Shown here: positions 18,263 to 26,827 of the stretch, piece after piece | How positions within the stretch are numbered: position 1 is the first letter of the stretch | Layout of the letters: every line of letters begins with the position of its first letter | Source: Fusobacterium nucleatum_L | Lineage (GTDB): Bacteria; Fusobacteriota; Fusobacteriia; Fusobacteriales; Fusobacteriaceae | DNA: 64,000 bases | NCBI RefSeq assembly: GCF_050231725.1 | Contig: NZ_CP077172.1 | Coordinates: 248,001-312,000, forward strand | Direction: 5' to 3' | Translations under genes and position numbers: made by a program | The notes under the pieces: generated by a model | What the model was told of the DNA's origin: nothing | Seen by the model: the letters and a program-made list of their open reading frames with translations, nothing else | Database searches by the model: none

Positions 18263-18745
18263 GTGAAAAATAGAATATTACTTGGAACAATACTAGCTTT
18301 ACTTTTAATAGGCTCTGTTTCATTTGCAACAGAAGATGCAGACAAAGCAAGACTACTAAAAGAATATGATAAAATTCAAAAAGAAAGAGAAAAAGAAGCA
18401 GAAAGATTAGCTAAAGAACAGGCTGAAGAGGCTGAAAGATTAGCAAAAGAAGAAAAAGAAAAAGCTGAAGCAGAAGCTGAAGAAGTAAAAGAAGTTGTCA
18501 CTGAAACTGAAAACACTGTAGAAACAGTTGAAAATGCAGAAATAGTAGAAGTTGCAGAAGCGCCAGTTCCTGAAAAGGTTAATAAAAAAATGACTGATTC
18601 AGAAAAAATGAATGTAGAAGTACAAAGAATTAAAAAAAGAATATTAGAAATAAATGATAAGATTGAAAACCATAATAAAACAAATGAAATGATAGATAAT
18701 TTAGAAAAGAATATCGGAGAATTAGAAAAAAGAGTAAACTACTAA
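18263..18745 (+). CDS. Second secreted Glu/Ala/Lys-rich protein (GTG start)
   Basis: A 160-residue protein starting at GTG with AAGGGGG 5 bases upstream. It has a signal peptide (ending SVSFA, about residue 22), a charged helical stretch (residues 30-80), a Val/Glu/Thr-rich linker containing AEAPVPEKV, and a C-terminal coiled coil (residues 108-160; RIKKRILEINDKIENHNK and NLEKNIGELEKRV). It resembles the preceding protein in composition and layout but not closely in sequence. Function unknown; operon position suggests a periplasmic partner of the adhesins. Confidence 0.75.
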   Translation: MKNRILLGTILALLLIGSVSFATEDADKARLLKEYDKIQKEREKEAERLAKEQAEEAERLAKEEKEKAEAEAEEVKEVVTETENTVETVENAEIVEVAEAPVPEKVNKKMTDSEKMNVEVQRIKKRILEINDKIENHNKTNEMIDNLEKNIGELEKRVNY

Positions 18746-18760
18746 AAAGGAGAGAAAAAT

Positions 18761-19012
18761 ATGAAAAAATTAGTGATATTAGTATTGGGAGTACTAGCTG
18801 TAGTGGGATGTGTAGATCAAAAGGTAGTATCATATAATACAGCAAGATTAGATACAATAGAAAATTATTTAAGTGAGCATAAAACAGTAAAACCTTCAGA
18901 AAATTTAGATAGATTAGTAGAAGAAGGAAAGCTTGAATATTCAGAAGAATATTTATCACTAGAAAAGGAGGCTAAGAAATGGGAAAAAGAAAAATTAGAA
19001 CAACAACAATAG
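18761..19012 (+). CDS. Small outer-membrane-type lipoprotein
   Basis: An 83-residue lipoprotein. The signal peptide MKKLVILVLGVLAVVGC ends in a lipobox (VVGC, Cys17), and the mature part is a short charged helix ending in QQQ. GGAGAG precedes the ATG. Its last 34 bases overlap the next gene, whose ribosome binding site (AAGGAGG) is inside this coding sequence, implying coupled translation. A lipid-anchored helical peptide next to an OmpA-like protein could link membrane and peptidoglycan, much as Lpp does, but this is inference. Confidence 0.82.
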   Translation: MKKLVILVLGVLAVVGCVDQKVVSYNTARLDTIENYLSEHKTVKPSENLDRLVEEGKLEYSEEYLSLEKEAKKWEKEKLEQQQ

Positions 19013-19506
19013 GAGTGCTATTATTCTTATTAGTATTTTCTTTACCAACATTAGCAGCTCAAGCATTAACAATAACTCAAATACGTGAAAATAGTATAAG
19101 AATAAATGCTTTAGAAATAAAAGATATAGATATAACAAAGATAGAAGCGCCAAAAGAAATGACAATAGTATTAGATGAAAGAGCCTTAAACTTTGATTTT
19201 GATAAATCAGTTGTAAAACCACAATATTATGATTTATTAAATAACTTAAAAGAATTTATAGAACAAAATAACTATGAAGTAACAATAGTAGGACATACAG
19301 ACTCAATAGGAAGTAATAAATATAACTTTGGACTTTCAAGAAGAAGAGCAGAAAGTGTAAAAGCGAAATTAATAGAATTTGGACTATCTCCAGATAGAGT
19401 AGTTGGAGTAGAAGCAATGGGAGAAGAACAACCAGTAGCAACAAATGAAACAAAAGAAGGAAGAGCCCAAAATAGAAGAGTTGAATTTAAATTAGTTCAA
19501 AGATAA
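18979..19506 (+). CDS. OmpA-like peptidoglycan-binding protein
   Basis: A 175-residue exported protein: signal peptide (about residues 1-27, ending PTLAA), a short linker, and an OmpA C-terminal domain (about 62-172). The domain shows LNFDFDKSVVKP, VTIVGHTDSIGSNKYNFGLSRRRAESVK and the terminal NRRVEFKL, the hallmarks of diaminopimelate-peptidoglycan binding. There is no beta-barrel and no lipobox, so it is a periplasmic protein. It overlaps the lipoprotein gene by 34 bases and precedes the autotransporter by 25. A role in fixing the adhesin complex to the cell wall is plausible. Confidence 0.92.
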   Translation: MGKRKIRTTTIGVLLFLLVFSLPTLAAQALTITQIRENSIRINALEIKDIDITKIEAPKEMTIVLDERALNFDFDKSVVKPQYYDLLNNLKEFIEQNNYEVTIVGHTDSIGSNKYNFGLSRRRAESVKAKLIEFGLSPDRVVGVEAMGEEQPVATNETKEGRAQNRRVEFKLVQR

Positions 19507-19531
19507 GGAAATAGGAGGGAAAAATAAGAGT

Positions 19532-22500
19532 ATGAAAGATAACAGCATAAATAAAATAGAGAATACCTTACGTTCAATCGCTAAAAGATATAAATCAGTT
19601 AAATATTCGGTTGGTTTAGCAATCTTATTTTTAATGATGGGAGTAGGCGCATTTTCAGAAGAAACAAATGCGATAATGACAAGAGAAGAAATAGCTTCAT
19701 CAAGAGAAAATTTAAGAAATTCAGTAGGAAACTTACAGTCAAAAATAGACGAACTAAAAGCAGAAAATGAAAAAGGCTTAGCAGGTTTAAGATTAGAATT
19801 AATTCAACTAATGGAACAAGGGGATCAAGTAGTAAAATCACCTTGGGCTTCATGGCAATTTGGATTAAACTATATGTATAATAACTGGAGAGGTTCATAT
19901 AAAGGAAGAGGAGATAAGTCTGAAAAATATCCATTTGAAGGAATATTTACAAGAAGTACAGATCCTTTTGAAAGATACACTTCACCAGAAAGTGAAAAGT
20001 ATAAAGAATTGCCTGAGTCAACTAATCCTTATTCAGCTTCAACAACTGCAAGAAAAGGATTACCTCCAAGCTATGGATTAGCAAGTACAGTACGGGTACC
20101 AGAACCAATTAAAAAATTAGAGTTCAGTGCTGGAATAAGACCAAGAAAAATAGATAAACAACCATTAGGTATAAAAATAGATCCTATAAGTGCACCAACT
20201 GCACCAGAATTAAGTGTAAATGCAAATACACCGGTAGCAGCAGCACCACCAACAGTAACCCCTCCAACACTAGAGTTGGAGTTACCAAAACCAAATACTA
20301 AACCATTTAATGATTTTAGCTTTACTCCAGATAGATTTGGAGATTATTCTACAGGTAGTAGTACTACTACAGAATTAAATATAGTAGAAAAACCCAAATC
20401 AGTTTACACTTTAGGAGTAAATCATAAGAGTCCAGATATAGATCCTGATAATTTAGGAACTAACGATTTAGAAAATAAAGCTTATAGAATAGTAGATGGT
20501 GTAGATAAAGGAAATGTTGTAAGTGATCTTCATAAAGCCTCTTTTGTAATAAAAGAAGCAACAGCAGTTTGGCGTATCAATAATAAATATAAATCTTTGA
20601 GATATGTAGATGAGGAAGATCAATGGAATTCTAATATGTCAGAAGATCCAAAAAGTCCAAAAGTTTACGGATTTAACTACGGGGGAGCTTCAGAAGAAGA
20701 TAAAGTAAAATTTTATCTTGCAGGAAACCTTACAGAAGATAAGTCAAAAAATTTAGGTATTGACAGGCTTTATCCTGATGGGACTGTTAAAAGTAAGAGT
20801 AGAAAAGGAGCTGTTGGATTACATAGTGTATGGAATGGTACATATACAAATATAGAAGGTAATCTAAAAGGAAGAGCAACAATGTTTTCAATAGAAACTT
20901 GGCATGCTCCTAAGTTAGTATTTAAAGATGTAACAGTAAATATACAAGGTAATGAAAACACTATATTCTATATTTATCCTGCCACTCATGAATCAGTACT
21001 TGGAAGACAGCATAAAACAAATGTAGATTTTAACTCTTTTGCACAAAGAGGAGCATTTATAGGAAAAGTAGATGCAGATATAAAATCTCAAAAAAATGCT
21101 GTATACTCAATAATGGGATTATCAGGAAGTTTTAATATAACAAGTACAGGTACATATAAATTAGAAGGTGCTAATAACCTTGTTTATTCAGGATTAGGAT
21201 ATTCTCCAAATTTTCAAAATTTTATAGGAAATAATGAAGAAAATAAATGGGTATCTGATAGATATAAAACAGGAATGACACCTGTTATAAATTTAAAAAC
21301 AGCACCTGAATCTTATGGTGATGGGAATGTAATAATGTATTTCAGTGACTTAATTCCTGATGGTACTGGTGACTATCCTGAAACACAAGTTTATGGTGGA
21401 GGAAACTATGACAGATGGAGAAAAACAAAAATAGGTATCTTCCAAGGGGAAGTTAGAGCAAGTGCTAGAATAGGAGAAAAATTAAATATAGCTGGAACAG
21501 ATACTCAAACAGAAAAAGGGAATACAGGGGACAATAAATATGTAGAAAACAATGTTGGTATCTTAGCTCAATCTGGTCAAAGAGGAGCAGTAAATGGCAA
21601 AGAAATAACTCCTACCAAAGATTTGGGAGTGTCTAACCAAAATAAATATGTTGATAAAGATAAGATACATGCCCTATATGTAAATGATATAGATATAACT
21701 TTTGGTAAATATTCTAAATCTGGTATAATGGTAGCTTCTGAAAGAGGAACACAAGTAGATGTTGCTGTTGATGATCCAAGCCATCACACAGATGTGGTTA
21801 AAGATGGAAAGGGAGATCCTATAAAAGAAAAAGATGGAAATGGAAATCCTATAAAAGATAAGGCAACTATCCCAATAAGAAAAGAAGCTATTTTAGACTA
21901 TAATAAAGAACACTCAACTTTTAAAGATGATAGTAAAATTACAAGTTCAACAGTGGATGCTGATAATGAAGCAGCAATAGGAACAATAATAGGTTATGCA
22001 AAAGGAACTTGGAAAGATTCTAAAACTCGTATGGGTAATGAATCAGGGGTTGATGGGATGTCTTCTGATACAAGAAATGCCTTTAAAGATGCTAAGTCTG
22101 AAATAAACTTTGGTACAGATGTTAAGATGTCAGCAAAGTATGCTAAAATAGGTGGAAAAGAATATCGTCCAGTTGCTTATGCAGCATTGGGTGGAAAGAT
22201 AACTGCTAAAAATACAACTGCCTATGGATATGGTTCTGTTATAGCTTATGCAACAAATGACATAGATGGAGCTACTATAAAAAGTTCTGGTGAAATTTCA
22301 ATAGCTGGAAATATAGAAGCAAAAGATGAATGGGCTGCAAATGATGCAAATACAAATAAAGAAAAGTATAAAAATATTGGAGCTTTTGCAAAGGGAGCAG
22401 GAACAAAAGTAACAGTTACTGGAAATGCAACAATAAATGGATTAGGAGCATTTGCTGATGATAAAGGAAGAGTTTTCATTCAAGGTACAGGAAGTGTTCT

Positions 22501-25500
22501 TAATTCAGGAGAATCTACAGCTTTAGCTGCTTTAACAGGTGGACATGTTACATTTGGTGGTGGAACAATCAATGTAGGGGATAATGCCAAAGATGATTCA
22601 ACTCCATTTTATGCAGATTCAGCTTCTAAAATGAATTTTAAAGGAACTACAAAAATAAAAATGACTAAGGGGACTTTCTTAGTAGAAAATGCATCTAACT
22701 ATCAGGCAGCAGCAGCTACAACAAATGCTGATGGAGAAATAACTGATGGAACAAGATATAATGGAATGGGAAATGTTGATTTAGAAGTTAGTGGAGATGC
22801 AAAAATTGTTAAAAATAGTGTTGGTGAAAATGTTACATGGACTGGAGCAGCAAGTCTAGGAGGAGATGTAAAAACTACCACAAAAGTTAACAATTTAAAA
22901 GCAGATAGTAGTGCTAACTTTGCATTATATTATTCAGAAGGTAAGTATACAATAGATGCAGATGCACAATTAGGAAATCCACATGCAAGTGATAGCTTTG
23001 ATGCTATAAAAATGACAAGAGAAGAGGTAACAATAAACTCTGGTAAAAAAGTTTACTCTACAACAGGAGTAGGACTTGCAATGGCATCGTCTGCTGGAGC
23101 TGCAAATAACTCTGTTTCAGGATATGAAAATAATGGAACAGTAGATATAACAGGTGGAGATTCAAAAAAAGCTGCTATAAATGTAAGTTATGGGCTTATT
23201 AAAAATAATGGAACAGTAAATATAGATAATGGTATTGCTCTATATGGAACAAATGGAAGTAAGATTGAAAATACAGCCAGTGGTATCTTAAATGTTACTA
23301 ATTCTGGTTATGGAATAGTTGGTATGGCAACAGGAGAAACTCCACAAGATTATGGAATAGATGTAGCAGGAACTACTGGAAAAGCTGTTGAAATAGTAAA
23401 TAATGGTCAAATAAATGTTGCTGGAGATAATGCTGTTGCAATCTATGCTGATGATAATAAAGGTGTAGATAAAGATAAGATTACTATAACTAATACTAAG
23501 AAAATATCACTTACAGGAGATAAAAGTGTAGGTATTGCTTTAAGAGATAGTAAAAATTCTGGAAGTGGTGGAGTAATAAATGTAAGTGGAACAGGTTCTT
23601 CTGATATAGTAACTGGAACAAATGGTATAGGTATTTATGCAGAAAATTCTGATATAAACTTGGATACTGATTATGGTATAGAAACTCAAGATGGTGGAGT
23701 AGGAATTTATGCAAAAAATTCAAGTATACTTACATCTACAACATTAGAATATAAGTATTCAGGAAGTACATCAGGAAGAGGTATAGCAATAGTTTACAAT
23801 GGAGCTGGAATAACTAATAGTACTAATATAAATCTTGTAAATAGTACAAATACTACTGGTGGATTAATTGGAATATTTGCTAATGGCGGTGGAACTTTTA
23901 CTAATAATGGAACAATAACTGGAACATCTACTGCAAAAGAATTTGGAATTATAGGAGAAGGCACTAATATTGAGAATAATGCTGCTATAACTTTAGGAAG
24001 TGCTTCAAGTTTAACAGCACCTAATATAGCCCTATACACAAAGACAAATAATTCTATAAAAAATAGTGCAGCTCTAACAGTAGGAGATAATTCAATAGGA
24101 ATTTACGGTCATGCTATAGATTCTCTCGGAGATATTACTGTTGGTAATAAAGGTGTAGCTATTTATTCTCTAGGAGAAGATGTAAATATTACTTCTGGAG
24201 CAATAACTGTTGGAGAAAATGAAGCAACTGCAGTTTATACTTCTGGTAGCAACCAAACAATTACAGCAACTAATGGAGCTACAATGAATATAGGGGAAGG
24301 TTCATTTGGATTTGCTAATGTTGGAACAAATAATACGATAAACTCTAGTATAACTGATGTTTCTTTGATAAATAACTCTATATACATTTATTCAAAGAAT
24401 AATGCTACTATTAATAATAGCACTAAATTAAAATCAACAGGAACAGTGGGGAATAACTATGGTATCTATGCTTCAGGAACTGTAACAAATACAGGAGATA
24501 TAGATTTTACAAAAGGTATAGGAAATGTAGGAATCTATAGTACTTATGGAGGAACTGCAACAAATAATGCTACAATTTCAGTAGGAGCTTCTTATAAAAA
24601 TCTTGATGATCCATCAAAAGATAGATATTCAATAGGAATGGCAGCAGGTTTTATTGGAAATAAGAAAACACCAGCATACTCAGGAAATATAGTAAATAAA
24701 GGTACAATAAATGTAAATGGAAAAGATAGTATTGGAATGTATGGAGTTGGTCCTAAAACTACTGTTTATAATGGTACATCAAAAGGTTCAGCTGCAACAA
24801 TAAATCTTAGTGCTGATGGAGCGATAGGAATGTATCTTGATAATAAAGCCAAAGGTTATAACTATGGAACTATAACAACTGTTGGAACTCCTAAAAATGT
24901 TGTTGGAGTGGTTGTAAGAAATGGTGCGGAATTTACAAATGAAGGAACAGTTACTATTAATTCAGCAGGTGGATTTGCCTTTGTTAAAGCTAATGGAGGA
25001 ATAATAAAAAATTATGGAACTTTCAATATACTTGGTGGAGCAAGTAAGGAAAGTACACCAGGACTTAAAGATACAGGTAAAAAAGTTGGAGGAGTAGAAA
25101 TTGATGCTAAACCAGGTGTTGAAGAAGCAACTATAAAAGATCCATCAGGAAAAATAGTAAAACCAACATTAGTTCCTATGTTAACTAACAATAAAGTGGC
25201 TCCATCTCTGTCATCAATAGGAATGTATATAGATACATTAAGAGGTACTAATCCAATAGGTGGTTTAGGTGCATTAAACCTAGAAAAGGCAGATTTGATT
25301 GTGGGTAGTGAAGCATCACAAAAAACAACGAATAAGTATATAGAAGTGGATCAAAAGATTTTAGATCCATATAATAAAGCTATAAAAAATAATCCTCAAA
25401 TAAAAGAATGGGGCATCTATTCTGGAGCATTTACATGGATAGCAACAGGGACAATTAACAAAAATACTGGATTAATAAATAGACTTTATATGGCAAAAAT

Positions 25501-26638
25501 TCCTTATACCAAGTTTGCTGGAAATGATGCAACACCAGTTGATAAGAAAGATACATATAACTTCTTAGATGGATTAGAACAAAGATATGGTGTTGAAGGC
25601 ATTGGTACTAGAGAAAATGGAGTTTTCCAAAAATTGAATGGTATTGGAAAGAATGAGCAAATATTATTCTTCCAAGCAGTTGATGAAATGATGGGACATC
25701 AATATGCAAATGTTCAACAAAGAATAAATGCAACAGGAGAAATTCTTTCTCAAGAATTTGACTATTTAAGAAGTGAATGGCAAACATTCTCTAAAGACTC
25801 AAATAAAGTAAAAGTATTTGGAACTAATGGAGAATACAAAACAGATACTGCAGGAGTAATAGACTACAAAAACAACGCTTATGGAGTAGCTTATGTACAT
25901 GAAGATGAAACTGTAAGATTAGGAAAAACTCTTGGATGGTACACAGGTATAGTTCATAATACATTTAAGTTTAAAGATATTGGAAGATCAAAAGAACAAA
26001 TGTTACAAGCAAAACTTGGAGTATTTAAATCAGTTCCATTTGATTATAATAATAGCTTAAACTGGACAATATCTGGAGAAGTATTTGCAGGATACAACAA
26101 AATGCATAGAAGATTCTTAGTAGTAGATGAAATATTCAATGCAAAATCTAAATACTATTCTTATGGAGCAGGAATTAAAAATGAAATAAGTAGTAATTTT
26201 AGATTGAGTGAAGACTTCTCATTCAAACCATATGCAGCATTAAAAACAGAATATGGAAGAATGTCTAAGATAAGAGAAAAATCAGGAGAAATAAAACTAG
26301 AAGTAAAATCAAATGATTATTTCTCAATAAGACCAGAATTTGGAGGAGAACTTGCATATAGACATCTATTTGATAGAAAGACATTAAAAGTAGGCTTAAC
26401 AGTAGCATATGAAAATGAATTAGGAAGAATAGCAAATGGAAAGAATAAAGCAAGAGTTGTAGATACAACAGCAGATTGGTTTAATATCAGAGGAGAAAAA
26501 GAAGATAGAAGAGGAAATATAAAAACAGACTTAAATATCGGCTTAGATAACCAAAGATATGGAGTAACTGCAAATGTAGGATATGACACAAAAGGACAAA
26601 ATGTAAGAGGAGGACTAGGTTTAAGAATTATATTCTAA
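19532..26638 (+). CDS. Giant type Va autotransporter adhesin
   Basis: A 2368-residue outer-membrane autotransporter. Order: long signal region (1-42), short coiled coil (about 48-95), the N-terminal block conserved in Fusobacterium autotransporters (SPWASWQFGLNYMYNNWRG), a Pro-rich spacer (about 222-265), a long passenger with repeated beta-helix rungs (NNGTI, GNGIGIYA-type, roughly 550-1880), a linker, and a C-terminal 12-strand-type beta-barrel (about 2110-2368) ending in aromatic Phe (GLGLRIIF). No protease triad was recognised, so adhesion is more likely than proteolysis. AGGAGG is 12 bases before the ATG, rather far. RadD, Fap2, CmpA and Aim1 belong to the same superfamily; the length does not match RadD or Fap2, so no symbol is given. 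Confidence 0.93.
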   Translation: MKDNSINKIENTLRSIAKRYKSVKYSVGLAILFLMMGVGAFSEETNAIMTREEIASSRENLRNSVGNLQSKIDELKAENEKGLAGLRLELIQLMEQGDQVVKSPWASWQFGLNYMYNNWRGSYKGRGDKSEKYPFEGIFTRSTDPFERYTSPESEKYKELPESTNPYSASTTARKGLPPSYGLASTVRVPEPIKKLEFSAGIRPRKIDKQPLGIKIDPISAPTAPELSVNANTPVAAAPPTVTPPTLELELPKPNTKPFNDFSFTPDRFGDYSTGSSTTTELNIVEKPKSVYTLGVNHKSPDIDPDNLGTNDLENKAYRIVDGVDKGNVVSDLHKASFVIKEATAVWRINNKYKSLRYVDEEDQWNSNMSEDPKSPKVYGFNYGGASEEDKVKFYLAGNLTEDKSKNLGIDRLYPDGTVKSKSRKGAVGLHSVWNGTYTNIEGNLKGRATMFSIETWHAPKLVFKDVTVNIQGNENTIFYIYPATHESVLGRQHKTNVDFNSFAQRGAFIGKVDADIKSQKNAVYSIMGLSGSFNITSTGTYKLEGANNLVYSGLGYSPNFQNFIGNNEENKWVSDRYKTGMTPVINLKTAPESYGDGNVIMYFSDLIPDGTGDYPETQVYGGGNYDRWRKTKIGIFQGEVRASARIGEKLNIAGTDTQTEKGNTGDNKYVENNVGILAQSGQRGAVNGKEITPTKDLGVSNQNKYVDKDKIHALYVNDIDITFGKYSKSGIMVASERGTQVDVAVDDPSHHTDVVKDGKGDPIKEKDGNGNPIKDKATIPIRKEAILDYNKEHSTFKDDSKITSSTVDADNEAAIGTIIGYAKGTWKDSKTRMGNESGVDGMSSDTRNAFKDAKSEINFGTDVKMSAKYAKIGGKEYRPVAYAALGGKITAKNTTAYGYGSVIAYATNDIDGATIKSSGEISIAGNIEAKDEWAANDANTNKEKYKNIGAFAKGAGTKVTVTGNATINGLGAFADDKGRVFIQGTGSVLNSGESTALAALTGGHVTFGGGTINVGDNAKDDSTPFYADSASKMNFKGTTKIKMTKGTFLVENASNYQAAAATTNADGEITDGTRYNGMGNVDLEVSGDAKIVKNSVGENVTWTGAASLGGDVKTTTKVNNLKADSSANFALYYSEGKYTIDADAQLGNPHASDSFDAIKMTREEVTINSGKKVYSTTGVGLAMASSAGAANNSVSGYENNGTVDITGGDSKKAAINVSYGLIKNNGTVNIDNGIALYGTNGSKIENTASGILNVTNSGYGIVGMATGETPQDYGIDVAGTTGKAVEIVNNGQINVAGDNAVAIYADDNKGVDKDKITITNTKKISLTGDKSVGIALRDSKNSGSGGVINVSGTGSSDIVTGTNGIGIYAENSDINLDTDYGIETQDGGVGIYAKNSSILTSTTLEYKYSGSTSGRGIAIVYNGAGITNSTNINLVNSTNTTGGLIGIFANGGGTFTNNGTITGTSTAKEFGIIGEGTNIENNAAITLGSASSLTAPNIALYTKTNNSIKNSAALTVGDNSIGIYGHAIDSLGDITVGNKGVAIYSLGEDVNITSGAITVGENEATAVYTSGSNQTITATNGATMNIGEGSFGFANVGTNNTINSSITDVSLINNSIYIYSKNNATINNSTKLKSTGTVGNNYGIYASGTVTNTGDIDFTKGIGNVGIYSTYGGTATNNATISVGASYKNLDDPSKDRYSIGMAAGFIGNKKTPAYSGNIVNKGTINVNGKDSIGMYGVGPKTTVYNGTSKGSAATINLSADGAIGMYLDNKAKGYNYGTITTVGTPKNVVGVVVRNGAEFTNEGTVTINSAGGFAFVKANGGIIKNYGTFNILGGASKESTPGLKDTGKKVGGVEIDAKPGVEEATIKDPSGKIVKPTLVPMLTNNKVAPSLSSIGMYIDTLRGTNPIGGLGALNLEKADLIVGSEASQKTTNKYIEVDQKILDPYNKAIKNNPQIKEWGIYSGAFTWIATGTINKNTGLINRLYMAKIPYTKFAGNDATPVDKKDTYNFLDGLEQRYGVEGIGTRENGVFQKLNGIGKNEQILFFQAVDEMMGHQYANVQQRINATGEILSQEFDYLRSEWQTFSKDSNKVKVFGTNGEYKTDTAGVIDYKNNAYGVAYVHEDETVRLGKTLGWYTGIVHNTFKFKDIGRSKEQMLQAKLGVFKSVPFDYNNSLNWTISGEVFAGYNKMHRRFLVVDEIFNAKSKYYSYGAGIKNEISSNFRLSEDFSFKPYAALKTEYGRMSKIREKSGEIKLEVKSNDYFSIRPEFGGELAYRHLFDRKTLKVGLTVAYENELGRIANGKNKARVVDTTADWFNIRGEKEDRRGNIKTDLNIGLDNQRYGVTANVGYDTKGQNVRGGLGLRIIF

Positions 26639-26660
26639 TATCTAATTCCCAAAATAAAGA

Positions 26661-26696
26661 AATCTCTCTTAATAGAAATATTAAGAGGGATTTTTT
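26661..26696 (+). terminator. Terminator of the adhesin operon
   Basis: A 13-bp stem (AATCTCTCTTAAT / ATTAAGAGGGATT, one G-U pair) is followed by TTTTTT. Confidence 0.88.
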
Positions 26697-26774
26697 ATTG
26701 GAATTTAAAAAAGGTTGTATAATAAATGATGTTGATAGAAGAAATTTCTATTAATACTATTTTTTAATAAAAAA

Positions 26775-26803
26775 AGTTGTTATGAAATAATTTCATAACA
26801 ACT
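26775..26803 (-). terminator. Terminator of nifJ
   Basis: AGTTGTTATGAAAT / ATTTCATAACAACT form a stem; on the minus strand TTTTTTTATT follows directly. Confidence 0.85.
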
Positions 26804-26827
26804 CTATTTCTTAAAAATTAATTAATT

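Noticed and set aside
19904..19915. An RGD tripeptide (KGRGDK) in the autotransporter, suggesting integrin binding.
   Set aside because: It sits in the N-terminal block next to the export signal region, which appears conserved in fusobacterial autotransporters and may not be exposed. A three-residue match is weak evidence.
23150..24900. DNA tandem repeats or a CRISPR-like array in the autotransporter.
   Set aside because: The repetition is at protein level (NNGTI and GIYA-type rungs) with irregular spacing and varied codons. No direct repeats with spacers occur anywhere in the window.
26265..26589. Overlapping minus-strand open frames under the autotransporter barrel.
   Set aside because: They are low-complexity (Leu/Tyr-rich) reflections of the purine-rich coding strand and have no promoter or ribosome binding site.
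17129..26638. Assigning the autotransporter operon as radABCD or fap2.
   Set aside because: Component order is similar to radABCD but the protein has 2368 residues, well short of RadD and Fap2, and I cannot compare sequences.
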